Shown: in pieces, positions 8,052 through 16,351 of the stretch
Numbering within the stretch: the stretch's first letter is position 1
How the letters are laid out: each line of letters opens with the position of its first letter
Assembly (NCBI RefSeq): GCF_030580995.1
Contig: NZ_JAUQSZ010000004.1
Coordinates: 1-64,000 of the forward strand
Length of the DNA: 64,000 bases
Direction: 5' to 3'
Source of the DNA: Sphingomonas immobilis
Lineage (GTDB): Bacteria; Pseudomonadota; Alphaproteobacteria; Sphingomonadales; Sphingomonadaceae
Program-made: the position numbers and the translations under genes
Notes under the pieces: model-generated
The model's database searches: none
What the model was told of the DNA's origin: nothing
What the model saw: the letters and a program-made list of their open reading frames with translations, nothing else

Positions 8052-9563
8052 ATGGCAAGTATCGGTCAACAACTCGACGCGGTGATGGCGATCGATCCCG
8101 CCGCGCCGACCTTCATCGGGCCTGACGAGCGCTGGCGGACGTGGGGCGACTTCGCCGCCGCGATCGCCGCCACCCGCGCGATCCTCGACGACGTCGCGCC
8201 TGAGCCGGGCGCGCGCGTCGGCATCCTGCTGCGCAACCGCGCTGCACAGGTGACGGCGATGCTGAGCGTGATCGGCTCCGGCCGGTGCATGGTGGTGCTC
8301 AACCCCGCACTGCCCGCGGCGCGCCTGCTCGAGGATGTCGGCACGCTGGAGCTCGCCGCGATCATCGGCGAGGGCGGCGATCTCGATCTTGCGGGGTTTC
8401 GCGACCGCGCCGGGGGCGCAGGCACCGCCTTGATCGAGCTGACCGGCGATCTCGCGGCACCGCGGCTCGCCACGCCCGGCGCGCGCGGCCGCGCGCGCGT
8501 CGCGCAGGAGGGTGTCGCGCTCGAAATGCTGACGAGCGGCACGACGGGCCCGCCCAAGCGCATCCCGCTCACGCGCATCGCCTTCGAAATGGCGCTGAGC
8601 GGGGCGACCGTCTACGAACGCGGCCGCGCGCCCGGCGATGCGCCGAAGCTGCGCGATACCGTTGCGGTGCTGACCAATCCGATCGCGCATATCGGCGGCC
8701 TGTTCGCGATCCTCTCGACCCTGCTCGCCGGCCGGCGCGTCTGCATGCTCGAACGCTTCTCGGTCGAGGCATGGCGCAAGGCGATCGTCCAGTATCGGCC
8801 CAAGGTCGCCTCCGTCGTGCCCGCGGCTTTGCGCATGGTGCTCGACGCCGATATCCCACCAGAGGATCTGGCGAGCCTGACGGCGCTGCGGTGCGGCACC
8901 GCGCCGCTCGATCCGCAGATCGCGCGCGAATTCCTGCAGCGCTACGACCTGCCGGTGCTGCAGAATTACGGTGCGACCGAATTCGTCGGCGGCGTGGCGG
9001 GCTGGACGCTGCCCGATTTCCGCGCGCATTTCGAACAAAAGTCGGACTCCTCCGGCCGCCTCCACGCCGATGTCGGCGCGCGCATCGTCGATCCCGACAG
9101 TGGGGACGTGCTGCCGGATGGTGCCGAGGGATTGCTCGAACTCAAGACCGCGATGATCGGCGGCGTCGATCGCTGGCACCGCACGACCGATCGCGCGGTG
9201 ATCGACGCGGATCGCTTCCTGTTCATCCGCGGCCGCGCCGACAATGCGATCATCCGTGGCGGCTTCAAGGTCCATCCCGACGACGTCGTCAAGGCGCTGG
9301 AGGCGCATCCGGCGGTACGTGAGGCGTCGGTGGTGGGGCTGCCCGATCCGCGTCTGGGTCAGGTGCCTGCCGCCGCCATCATCCCGCGCAACGGCACCGT
9401 CGTCAGCGCCGAGGAATTGCAGGCGTTCGTGCGCGACACGCTTTCGGCATATCAGATCCCGGTGCGCTTCCTGTTCGTCGATACGCTGCCGCGCACGCCG
9501 TCGATGAAGCCCGCCTTGCCGGAGGTGGCAAAACTGTTCGCGCACGAAGCGACACCCGCCTGA
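8052..9563 (+). CDS. acyl-CoA synthetase (class I adenylate-forming ligase), copy 1
   Basis: 503 residues; ATG at 8052 with GGGAGGA upstream. It has the AMP-binding P-loop 'LTSGTTGPPKRIPL' (about residues 160-173), the A5-type 'NYGATEF', 'TTDRAVID' and the hinge/C-terminal region 'FIRGRADNAIIRGGFKVHP'. The A10 lysine lies in 'PRTPSMKPALP' instead of the usual 'T-G-K'. It should activate a carboxylic acid to its CoA ester with ATP. It is a clear paralogue of the ligase at 25733. It ends the operon started by ACAD pair 1 (22-bp gap after the DUF2889 gene) and is cytosolic. Confidence 0.88.
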   Translation: MASIGQQLDAVMAIDPAAPTFIGPDERWRTWGDFAAAIAATRAILDDVAPEPGARVGILLRNRAAQVTAMLSVIGSGRCMVVLNPALPAARLLEDVGTLELAAIIGEGGDLDLAGFRDRAGGAGTALIELTGDLAAPRLATPGARGRARVAQEGVALEMLTSGTTGPPKRIPLTRIAFEMALSGATVYERGRAPGDAPKLRDTVAVLTNPIAHIGGLFAILSTLLAGRRVCMLERFSVEAWRKAIVQYRPKVASVVPAALRMVLDADIPPEDLASLTALRCGTAPLDPQIAREFLQRYDLPVLQNYGATEFVGGVAGWTLPDFRAHFEQKSDSSGRLHADVGARIVDPDSGDVLPDGAEGLLELKTAMIGGVDRWHRTTDRAVIDADRFLFIRGRADNAIIRGGFKVHPDDVVKALEAHPAVREASVVGLPDPRLGQVPAAAIIPRNGTVVSAEELQAFVRDTLSAYQIPVRFLFVDTLPRTPSMKPALPEVAKLFAHEATPA

Positions 9564-9582
9564 ACGGGCGCCGCCGCCGGGA

Positions 9583-10563
9583 TCAGCGCATCGTCAACAC
9601 GATCCGCCCGGCGGTTTCGCCGCTGCGCGCCTCGACCATCGCCGCCACGAAATCGTCGAGCGGATAAGTCTTGGCGACCGGGGGGTGGAGATGCCCCGCC
9701 TCGTACAGCGCGAACAGCGCGGTGACGTTGGCGGCGGCCAGCTCGGGCTCATATTCGCCGAACTGGCGGACATCGACGCCGATCAGCGACGCGCCCTTCA
9801 GCAAGGCGAGGTTGACGGGCAGCTTGGCGATCGACCCGCCCGCGAACCCGATGACGAGCAGGCGGCCGTTCCACGCCAGCGATCGGAAGGCGGGCTCGGT
9901 CGCGCTGCCGCCGACGGGATCGATCACGACATCGACGGGCTTGCCATGGTTCGCCGCCTTCACATCGTCGCGCCAGCTTTCGGAACGCGAATCGACCGTC
10001 GCATCGGCACCCGCCTGCATCGCCAGCGCGCGCTTGGCATCGGTCGAGGCCGAACCGATCACGACCGCGCCGAGCGCCTTGGCGACCTCGATCGCGGCAT
10101 AGCCGACCGCGCCGCCCGCGCCGAGCACCAGCACCGTCTCACCGGCCTTGAGCGTGCCGCGCTGGACGAGCGCGTGATAGGCGGTCGCGTAGCTCACGCG
10201 GAACACCGCCGCTTCCTCGAAGCGCATCCCGTCCGGGATCGGCGCGGCGAGCTTGGCGGGGATCACCGTATCTTCGGCGATGGCGGCGCCGAACGCGCTG
10301 CCGAGCACGCGCTCGCCGATGCGCGCCGGATCGACGCCTTCGCCGACGGCGGTGATGACCCCGGCGAATTCGCTGCCGGGGATGAAGGGCAGGGGCGGCT
10401 TGAGCTGATATTCGCCCGCCGCCACCAGCACGTCGACGAAGCTGATGCCGGCGGCGTGGATGCGGATCGCGATCTTGCCGGGGCCGGGCGCTTCGACGGC
10501 GCGGTCCTCAAGCATGAAGGTGGAGGGATCGCCGAAGGCGTGGATGATAACCGCGCGGCTCAT
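9583..10563 (-). CDS. zinc-independent medium-chain reductase (quinone oxidoreductase-like)
   Basis: 326 residues from the ATG at 10561-10563 ('MSRAVIIHAFG'). It has the MDR fold: the catalytic-domain segment 'GSEFAGVITAVGEGVD' and the nucleotide-binding loop 'VLGAGGAVGYAAIEVAKALGAVVIGSAST'. It lacks the Cys/His zinc ligands of alcohol dehydrogenases, so it belongs with NADPH:quinone or enoyl reductases (QOR/ETR type). The start overlaps the stop of the crotonase gene (ATGA). It could reduce an enone or enoyl-CoA double bond in the pathway; the exact substrate is not readable. Confidence 0.86.
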   Translation of the reverse strand: MSRAVIIHAFGDPSTFMLEDRAVEAPGPGKIAIRIHAAGISFVDVLVAAGEYQLKPPLPFIPGSEFAGVITAVGEGVDPARIGERVLGSAFGAAIAEDTVIPAKLAAPIPDGMRFEEAAVFRVSYATAYHALVQRGTLKAGETVLVLGAGGAVGYAAIEVAKALGAVVIGSASTDAKRALAMQAGADATVDSRSESWRDDVKAANHGKPVDVVIDPVGGSATEPAFRSLAWNGRLLVIGFAGGSIAKLPVNLALLKGASLIGVDVRQFGEYEPELAAANVTALFALYEAGHLHPPVAKTYPLDDFVAAMVEARSGETAGRIVLTMR

Positions 10564-11339
10564 TTGCCGGTCCACTTCGGTTCGCGCTTCTCCGCGAAGG
10601 CGAGTGGGCCCTCCTTCACATCCTGGCTGTCGCGCCATGCGACATAGGCGGGATAGCTCGATTGATGCGTCAGGGCGGCCTCCAGGCTCGGTTCGTCGAG
10701 CCCGCGATAGACGACCTCCTTCGATGCGCGCAACGCAGGCGGCGCGGCGCGCAGGATCTCCGCGACCCAGCGCGCGACGGCGGCGTCGAGCTCGCCAGCG
10801 GCCACCACTTCGTTGACGAAGCCGAGCCGCAGCCCCTCCGCCGCGCTGACGCGGCGTGCGGTCAGGATCATGCCCATCGCCCGCTTCGGCCCGATCTCGC
10901 GTGCCAGCCGGTGCAGCCCGCCGCCGAAGGCGATCGCGCCGACCAGCGGCTCGGGAAGACCGAAACTCGCGCTTTCCACCGCGATGATGAGATCGCAGGC
11001 CAGCGCCACCTCGAATCCGCCGCCGAGCGCAAGGCCGTTGACCGCGGCGATCATCGGCTTGGGGCAGTCGAATCGCTCGATCAGGCCGGCATAGCCGTTG
11101 CGGGGATAGACGGGATGCTCGCCGCGCACCGCGACCGCCTTCAGGTCGGATCCTGCGCAGAACGCCTTCTCGCCGGCACCTGTGACGACGCAGACGAACT
11201 GATCGTCATCGGCGGCGAAATCGTCGAACGCCACCTGCAGCTCGTTGTGCATTCCGCCGTTGATGGCGTTCATCACCTCCGGCCGGTTGAGCGTGACCGT
11301 GGTCACGTGGTCGGCCTTCGCGACCGTAATATAGTCCAT
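10560..11339 (-). CDS. enoyl-CoA hydratase family protein (crotonase 2)
   Basis: 259 residues, 'MDYITVAKADHVTTVTLNRPEVMNAI'. The oxyanion-hole segments 'EKAFCAGSDLKAV' and 'NGLALGGGFEVALACDLII' are intact, and 'GLPEPLVGAIAFGGGLHRLAREIG' has a Glu at the catalytic hydratase position (EPLVG), so a true enoyl-CoA hydratase is likely. It is third in a minus-strand operon (NMO-type flavoprotein, SnoaL-like, crotonase, MDR), 17 bp behind the SnoaL-like gene. Confidence 0.9.
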   Translation of the reverse strand: MDYITVAKADHVTTVTLNRPEVMNAINGGMHNELQVAFDDFAADDDQFVCVVTGAGEKAFCAGSDLKAVAVRGEHPVYPRNGYAGLIERFDCPKPMIAAVNGLALGGGFEVALACDLIIAVESASFGLPEPLVGAIAFGGGLHRLAREIGPKRAMGMILTARRVSAAEGLRLGFVNEVVAAGELDAAVARWVAEILRAAPPALRASKEVVYRGLDEPSLEAALTHQSSYPAYVAWRDSQDVKEGPLAFAEKREPKWTGK

Positions 11340-11356
11340 ATGGGTGTCCTCGACGG

Positions 11357-11794
11357 TCAGGCCGGCGTCCGGCCGCGCACATGCAGCGGTGCAAACAGGG
11401 TATCGGGCGATTGATAGTCGATCCGCACCGAACGGTGCGCGATCCGCCAGCCTTCGGCGGTACGCACCAGCCGGTCGGCATAATGGCCGTGATGATCGAG
11501 GCCCTGATTCGTCACGACCTGAAAATAGCTGCGCGCGGTCGCGGTGTCGCCGTCGAGTTCGATCAGCGATGTGGTGAGGTGATGGCGCGACAGCTCCAGC
11601 GCCGGGTTGCGCGTGCCCTTGCCCGAGAGCCGCGCGGCGATGGCGGCACGCCCGCTGGTCGCCTGGCCCGAAAATTCGATCGTGCCGTCCTCGGTGAACG
11701 CACCGGCGAGCGCGTCGATGCGGCCGCGGTCGCCGTTGATGTTGTACACCGCCATCAGGTGGCGGATCGCCTCGCGATCCACTGTCTCGCTCAT
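11357..11794 (-). CDS. SnoaL-like / NTF2-fold protein
   Basis: 145 residues from the ATG at 11792-11794, which overlaps the upstream flavoprotein stop (ATGA). The sequence 'AIRHLMAVYNINGDRGRIDALAGAFTEDGTIEFSG', 'HHLTTSLIELDGDTATARSYFQV' and 'GHYADRLVRTAEGWRIAHRSV' is the SnoaL_4 pattern: a small cone-shaped barrel. Members include ketosteroid-isomerase-like enzymes, dehydratases and polyketide cyclases. An isomerase or dehydratase step on a cyclic intermediate is possible; the catalytic residues cannot be fixed from sequence alone. Confidence 0.84.
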   Translation of the reverse strand: MSETVDREAIRHLMAVYNINGDRGRIDALAGAFTEDGTIEFSGQATSGRAAIAARLSGKGTRNPALELSRHHLTTSLIELDGDTATARSYFQVVTNQGLDHHGHYADRLVRTAEGWRIAHRSVRIDYQSPDTLFAPLHVRGRTPA

Positions 11795-12765
11795 CGCGTC
11801 AGGCTCCTCAGCAGTGCTGCGCGCCAGTCGCCGGGGTCGCGCGCGGCATGAAATTCCGTCTCGAGCCGCTCGACCAGTTCGGCGACGCTCGGCACGTCGT
11901 CGATCAGGCCGGTCGAATGGCCGCCGCTCCAGATGTTCTTCCACGCCCGGATGCCCGGTGGCAGATCGGGACGGTGCAGCCCCTTGGGCGGCGGCAGATT
12001 GTCGGGATCGAGTCCGTTCTCGATCATCGAAGGGCGCAGGAAACTGGCCGGCATACCGGCGATGGCGTCGGTGAACAGCACGTCCTCGCTCTTGGCATCG
12101 ACCAGCATCTGCTTGTGCGGATCGAACGTGCCCGATTCGCGCGTCGCGATGAAGCGCGTGCCCATCACCACGATGTCCGCACCGAGCGCGAGGGCGGCGG
12201 CGATACCGTTGCCGTCGGCGATGCCGCCCGCCAGCATGATCGTGCCGTCGAAGATACGGCGTACCTGCGGCAGGAAGGCGAAGGGATTGAGCGTGCCGGC
12301 ATGGCCGCCCGCGCCGCCCGACACCAGCATCAGCCCGTCGACACCCGCCGCGATCGCCTTTTCGGCGAAGCGCATCGTCGTCACGTCGTGGAAGACGGTG
12401 CCGCCCCATTCGTGCGCCGCCTCGACCTCCGCCCTGGGATCGCCGAGGTTGGTGAGGATCAGCGGCACCCGCGCTTTCTTGCAGATTTCAAGGCGTTCCG
12501 CGCGCACCTGCTGGTCGATCGCGGTCGAGGCGAGCAGGTTGACGCAGAACGGTGCGAAGCGTTCGCCGCGCCCCAGGCTTTCCGCTTCCGCCTCGCGAAT
12601 CGCGGCGAGCCAGGATTCGAGACTGTCGGGCGCACGCGGGTTGCCGCTCGGGAACGCGCCGATTATGCCCGCCCGGCAGGAGGCGATGACGAGCTCGAGA
12701 CTCGAACAAATCAACATGGGCGCCTGCATCACCGGCAGGCGCAATTGGGACCAATCGATACTCAC
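11791..12765 (-). CDS. nitronate monooxygenase-family FMN protein (type A, copy 1)
   Basis: I place the start at the GTG at 12763-12765, which follows GGGGAGGACGG and gives 324 residues ('VSIDWSQLRLPVMQAPM'). The in-frame ATG at 12819 has no such site, and starting at 12765 leaves the motif-1 site at 12823 upstream. The TIM-barrel features are 'LPVMQAPM', 'LVSGGAGGHAGTLNPFAFLPQV' and the phosphate-binding '[31 protein letters not shown]'. This flavoprotein superfamily includes nitronate monooxygenases, NADH:quinone reductases and the steroid-pathway flavoprotein IpdC. Here a redox step on a CoA intermediate is more likely than nitroalkane oxidation. It is similar in layout to the gene at 52795. 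Confidence 0.86.
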   Translation of the reverse strand: MSIDWSQLRLPVMQAPMLICSSLELVIASCRAGIIGAFPSGNPRAPDSLESWLAAIREAEAESLGRGERFAPFCVNLLASTAIDQQVRAERLEICKKARVPLILTNLGDPRAEVEAAHEWGGTVFHDVTTMRFAEKAIAAGVDGLMLVSGGAGGHAGTLNPFAFLPQVRRIFDGTIMLAGGIADGNGIAAALALGADIVVMGTRFIATRESGTFDPHKQMLVDAKSEDVLFTDAIAGMPASFLRPSMIENGLDPDNLPPPKGLHRPDLPPGIRAWKNIWSGGHSTGLIDDVPSVAELVERLETEFHAARDPGDWRAALLRSLTR

Positions 12766-12822
12766 CCGTCCTCCCCGGTTGCCGAGCGCCGCCAAAGTGG
12801 CTAGCGAAGCGCCGGTCATAGG

Positions 12823-12833
12823 TAACTAGGTGC
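12823..12833. promoter_or_regulatory. motif-1 operator candidate (TAACTAGGTGC)
   Basis: Matches TAACTAGGTTA at 9 of 11 positions. It lies in the spacer between two divergent flavoprotein genes, 44 bp before the plus-strand start and about 58 bp before the preferred minus-strand GTG start. Confidence 0.55.
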
Positions 12834-12876
12834 AACAGGCCCGTCGAGGGCATTTCGAAAGCGAGCGGGAACGGGC

Positions 12877-13857
12877 ATGGCGATCAAGACGCGGATCACG
12901 GAACTTCTGGGCATCGAACATCCGATCGTGCAGGGCGGGATGCAGGGCGTCGGCACTGCCGACATGGCCTCGGCCGTCTCGAACGCGGGCGGCCTCGGCA
13001 TCATCACCGGCCTCACCCAGCCGACGCCCGAGGCGTTGCGCGAAGAGATCGAGCGTTGCCGCTCGCTGACGTCGAAGCCGTTCGGCGTGAACATGACGGT
13101 TTTTCCGACCATCAACTCGCCGGACTACAAGGCGTACGCCCAGGCGATCATCGATAGCGGCGTGAAGGTGCTGGAAACCGCCGGTACGCAGGCGGTGCGC
13201 GAGATCTGGGACCAGGTGAAGCCGCACGGCATCGTCGTCCTCCACAAATGCACCGCCGTGCGCCACGCGCTGTCGGCGGAGAAGGCGGGCTGCGACGTCA
13301 TCTCGATCGACGGCTTCGAATGTGCGGGCCATCCGGGCGAGGACGACATCCCCGGCCTGATCCTGATCCCGGCGGCGGCCGACAAGGTGAAGATCCCGCT
13401 GCTCGCCTCGGGCGGCTTCGGCGACGGGCGCGGCCTGGCGGCGGCGCTGGCGCTGGGCGCGGAAGGCATCAACATGGGTACGCGCTTCTGCGCGACGGTG
13501 GAGGCGCCGATCCATCCCAACGTCAAGCAGGCCTATATCGACAATGACGAGCGCGGCACCTTCCTGATCTTCCGCAGCTTCAAGAACACCGCGCGCGTCG
13601 GCAAGAATGCCGTCTCGGAAGAAGTGGTGCGCCGCCTCGCCGTGCCGGGCGCGAAATTCTCCGACGTGCAGGAACTCGTCGCGGGCACCGCCGGCCGCGA
13701 GCTGCTCAAGACCGGCGACCTGTCGAAGGGCGTATTCTGGGCCAGCATGGTGCAGGGCCTGATCCACGACATCCCGACCTGCCAGGTGCTGATCGACCGT
13801 ATCGTCGCCGACGCCGAAGCGATCATTCGCGGGCGGCTGGCAAACTTTCTCGCCTGA
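12877..13857 (+). CDS. PA1024-type FMN oxidoreductase (NADH:quinone reductase / nitronate monooxygenase family), copy 1
   Basis: 326 residues. The start '[26 protein letters not shown]' and the signature '[38 protein letters not shown]' followed by '[30 protein letters not shown]' match the PA1024-like branch of the nitronate monooxygenase superfamily, whose prototype is an NADH:quinone reductase. It binds FMN and should be a soluble reductase. It opens a plus-strand operon with thiolase, SDR and thioesterase. A close paralogue, equal in length and motifs, is at 48525. Confidence 0.88.
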   Translation: MAIKTRITELLGIEHPIVQGGMQGVGTADMASAVSNAGGLGIITGLTQPTPEALREEIERCRSLTSKPFGVNMTVFPTINSPDYKAYAQAIIDSGVKVLETAGTQAVREIWDQVKPHGIVVLHKCTAVRHALSAEKAGCDVISIDGFECAGHPGEDDIPGLILIPAAADKVKIPLLASGGFGDGRGLAAALALGAEGINMGTRFCATVEAPIHPNVKQAYIDNDERGTFLIFRSFKNTARVGKNAVSEEVVRRLAVPGAKFSDVQELVAGTAGRELLKTGDLSKGVFWASMVQGLIHDIPTCQVLIDRIVADAEAIIRGRLANFLA

Positions 13858-13899
13858 TCCTACCTAACGGTTACCTCATTACAGACCAGGAGCATTGCC

Positions 13900-15063
13900 G
13901 TGGCTGAAGCCTATATCGTCGCCGCCGTTCGTACCGCCGGGGGCCGTCGCAACGGCCGTCTGGCCGGCTGGCACCCTGCCGATCTCGGCGGCAAGGTGCT
14001 CGACTCGGTCGTCGCCCGCGCCGGCATCGCGCCCGACGCGATCGAGGACGTGATCATGGGCTGCGTCACGCAGGCCGGCGAGCAGGCGACGCAGGTCGGC
14101 CGCAACGCCGTGCTCGCCTCCTCGCTGCCGGTCAGCGTTCCGGCGGTGACGATCGACCGCCAGTGCGGATCGTCGCAGCAGGCGATCCAGTTCGCCGCTC
14201 AGGCGGTCATGTCGGGCACGCAGGACATCATCATCGCTGCCGGCGTCGAGAGCATGACGCGCGTGCCGATGGGCTCCGCGACGCTGCGCGACACCGGGGT
14301 CGATGCCAATTCGCAGGCGATCAAGGATCGTTTCGGCATCACCGGCTTCAGCCAGTTCGGCGGCGCGGAAATGATCGCCAAGAAATGGGGCTTCAGCCGC
14401 GAGGATCTCGACGCCTTCGGTCTCGAAAGCCACCTGCGCGCGCAGGCCGCGACCAAGGCCGGCGCGTTCGACAACGAGATCCTGCCGATCGAGATCACGC
14501 TGCCCGACGGCACCACCGAGCTGCACGTCGTCGACGAGGGCATCCGCTGGGATGCTTCGGAAGAGGGCATGGCCAAGGTCAAGCTGCTGGTCGAAGGCGG
14601 CGTCATCACCGCCGCCACGTCCAGCCAGATCACCGACGGCGCCAGCGCGGTGATGGTCGTGTCCGAGCGTGCGCTGAAGGAGCACAATCTCACGCCGCTC
14701 GCCCGCATCGTCAACATGACGGTGACCGCGGGCGATCCCGTCGTCATGCTCGAGGAGCCGCTGTTCGCGACCGACAAGGCGCTGAAGCGCGCCGGCATGA
14801 AAATCAGTGACATCGATCTTTATGAGGTCAACGAAGCATTCGCACCAGTACCGATGGCGTGGCTCAAGCATATCGGTGCGGACCACGCCCGCCTCAACGT
14901 CAACGGCGGCGCGATCGCGCTCGGCCACCCGCTCGGCGCATCGGGCACCAAGCTGATGGCGACGCTGGTCTACGGCCTCAAGGCGCGCGGCAAGAAATAC
15001 GGCCTGCAGACGATGTGCGAGGGCGGCGGCGTCGCCAACGTCACGATCATCGAATCGCTGTGA
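13900..15063 (+). CDS. acetyl-CoA acyltransferase (degradative thiolase)
   Basis: 387 residues with a GTG start at 13900 and AGGAG 8 bases upstream. All thiolase catalytic elements are present: nucleophilic Cys89 in 'IDRQCGSSQQA', 'NEAFAP', the His of 'GGAIALGHPLGASG' and the second Cys in 'MCEGGG'. It cleaves a 3-ketoacyl-CoA with CoA. In layout it is like the FadA6/FadA5 group in steroid clusters, but general beta-ketothiolases look the same. It is followed 29 bp later by the SDR gene, so thiolysis and oxidation are co-expressed. Confidence 0.92.
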   Translation: MAEAYIVAAVRTAGGRRNGRLAGWHPADLGGKVLDSVVARAGIAPDAIEDVIMGCVTQAGEQATQVGRNAVLASSLPVSVPAVTIDRQCGSSQQAIQFAAQAVMSGTQDIIIAAGVESMTRVPMGSATLRDTGVDANSQAIKDRFGITGFSQFGGAEMIAKKWGFSREDLDAFGLESHLRAQAATKAGAFDNEILPIEITLPDGTTELHVVDEGIRWDASEEGMAKVKLLVEGGVITAATSSQITDGASAVMVVSERALKEHNLTPLARIVNMTVTAGDPVVMLEEPLFATDKALKRAGMKISDIDLYEVNEAFAPVPMAWLKHIGADHARLNVNGGAIALGHPLGASGTKLMATLVYGLKARGKKYGLQTMCEGGGVANVTIIESL

Positions 15064-15092
15064 CAAGAACGACTTCAGGGAGAAGCTGAGAC

Positions 15093-15875
15093 ATGGAAAT
15101 TAACAACACCACCGCCGCCGTCGTCACCGGCGGCGCTTCGGGCCTCGGCGAAGCCAGCGCGCGCGCGCTGGCGGGCGCGGGCATCAAGGTCACGATCTTC
15201 GACCTCAACGAGGAGAAGGGCGAGGCGATCGCCAAGGAAATCGGCGGCGTGTTCGCCAAGGTCAACATCTTGAGCGAAGAGGAAGTCGTCGCCGGCTTCG
15301 AAAAGGCGCGTGCGGCGCACGGGCAGGAGCGTATCCTCGTCCACTGCGCGCAGGTTTCGCGCAGCGGCAAGACGATCGGCAAGAACCGCGAGACCGGCGA
15401 GTTCAAGCGCTTCTCGACCGCCGACTACGAGTTCTCGATCCTCGGCATCCTCGTCGCCAGCTATCGCCTCGCCTCGCTGTCGGCGATGGGCATGACGACG
15501 CTGGAGCCGCTGGAAGACGGCGAGCGCGGCGTCATCACGCTGACCGCATCGGCCGCGGCGCAGGATGCGCAGGTCGGCCAGGTCGCCTATGGCTCGGCCA
15601 AGGCGGGCGTCAACGGCCTCGCGCTGCCGATGGCGCGCGACCTGATGGACCTCGGTATCCGCGTCAACTCGATCATGCCCGGCATCTTCGCGACGCCGCC
15701 GATGCTCGGCGTGCCGCCCAAGGTGCTCGAAGTGCTGTCGGCGTCGGTGCCGTTCCCGAAGCGTCTCGGCAAGCCGAGCGAATTCGGCAGCCTGGTGCTG
15801 GAGCTGGTCCGCAACAGCTATTTCAACGGCCAGAACCTGCGGCTCGACGGCGCCATCCGGATGCCCCCGCGCTGA
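15093..15875 (+). CDS. SDR 3-hydroxyacyl-CoA dehydrogenase-like (HSD17B10 type)
   Basis: 260 residues, a Rossmann SDR with the cofactor loop 'TGGASGLGEA' and the catalytic 'TASAAAQDAQVGQVAYGSAKAG' (Ser, Tyr, Lys). Overall it is like the human 17beta-HSD10/3-hydroxyacyl-CoA dehydrogenase group ('IMPGIFATPPMLGVPP', 'LVLELVRNSYFNGQNLRLDGAIRM'). The usual NNAG after strand 4 is replaced by 'VHCAQVSRSG', which is unusual. It sits between a thiolase and a thioesterase gene, which fits oxidation of a 3-hydroxyacyl-CoA just before thiolysis. NAD is the expected cofactor (Asp at the end of strand 2: 'VTIFDLNEE'). Confidence 0.88.
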   Translation: MEINNTTAAVVTGGASGLGEASARALAGAGIKVTIFDLNEEKGEAIAKEIGGVFAKVNILSEEEVVAGFEKARAAHGQERILVHCAQVSRSGKTIGKNRETGEFKRFSTADYEFSILGILVASYRLASLSAMGMTTLEPLEDGERGVITLTASAAAQDAQVGQVAYGSAKAGVNGLALPMARDLMDLGIRVNSIMPGIFATPPMLGVPPKVLEVLSASVPFPKRLGKPSEFGSLVLELVRNSYFNGQNLRLDGAIRMPPR

Positions 15876-15877
15876 CC

Positions 15878-16342
15878 GTGCGGGACATCGTCGCGGCGGA
15901 CCGTGCGCCTTCGGGCTACGCGCCGCTGCTGTTCGCCGACGATGGCTTTATCGGCCGCAACGGGCCGGTCTATGTCGACCGGTCCGGGGCGGAGCCGGTG
16001 TTCGGCTTCCGCGTCGGAGAGCGGCACTGCAATCCGATGGGCATCTGCCACGGCGGGTGGACCGCGACGGCGATGGACATGGTGTTGCCGCTGACCGCGC
16101 GCTTCACCGTGCCCGATCTCGCCGATCATTTCCTGCTGACCGTCAACATGACGGTCGATTATCTCGGCGCCGCGAAGCTCGGTGACTGGGTGGAGGGGCG
16201 CGGCCGCATCCTGAAGCGCACCGGACGGATGGTGTTCGCCGACGGCGTGCTGTCGGTGAACGGCGAGCCGACCGCACGCGGCAACGGTGTGTTCCGCATC
16301 GGTCCAGTCGCGCCGCTGATTAACGAGCTCGCCGACGGCTGA
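15878..16342 (+). CDS. PaaI-type hot-dog thioesterase
   Basis: 154 residues with a GTG start two bases after the SDR stop. It is a single hot-dog domain with 'ERHCNPMGICHGGWTATAMDMVLPL' (the HGG helix motif of PaaI-like thioesterases) and 'LLTVNMTVDYLGAAKLGDWVEGRGRILKRTGRMVFADGVL'. Such enzymes free CoA from stalled or aromatic/alicyclic thioesters. It closes the plus-strand operon and meets the minus-strand SDR gene 9 bp later. Confidence 0.86.
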   Translation: MRDIVAADRAPSGYAPLLFADDGFIGRNGPVYVDRSGAEPVFGFRVGERHCNPMGICHGGWTATAMDMVLPLTARFTVPDLADHFLLTVNMTVDYLGAAKLGDWVEGRGRILKRTGRMVFADGVLSVNGEPTARGNGVFRIGPVAPLINELADG

Positions 16343-16351
16343 GCGGCCGGC

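Noticed and set aside
11791..12819. Longer form of the flavoprotein starting at the ATG at 12819
   Set aside because: No ribosome site, and the extra residues are not family-like; the GTG at 12765 has GGGGAGG and begins at the conserved 'RLPVMQAPM' region.
13865..13873. TAACGGTTA between flavoprotein and thiolase genes
   Set aside because: Two bases shorter than motif 1 and within an operon; half-sites are similar, but the spacing is wrong for the same dimer.
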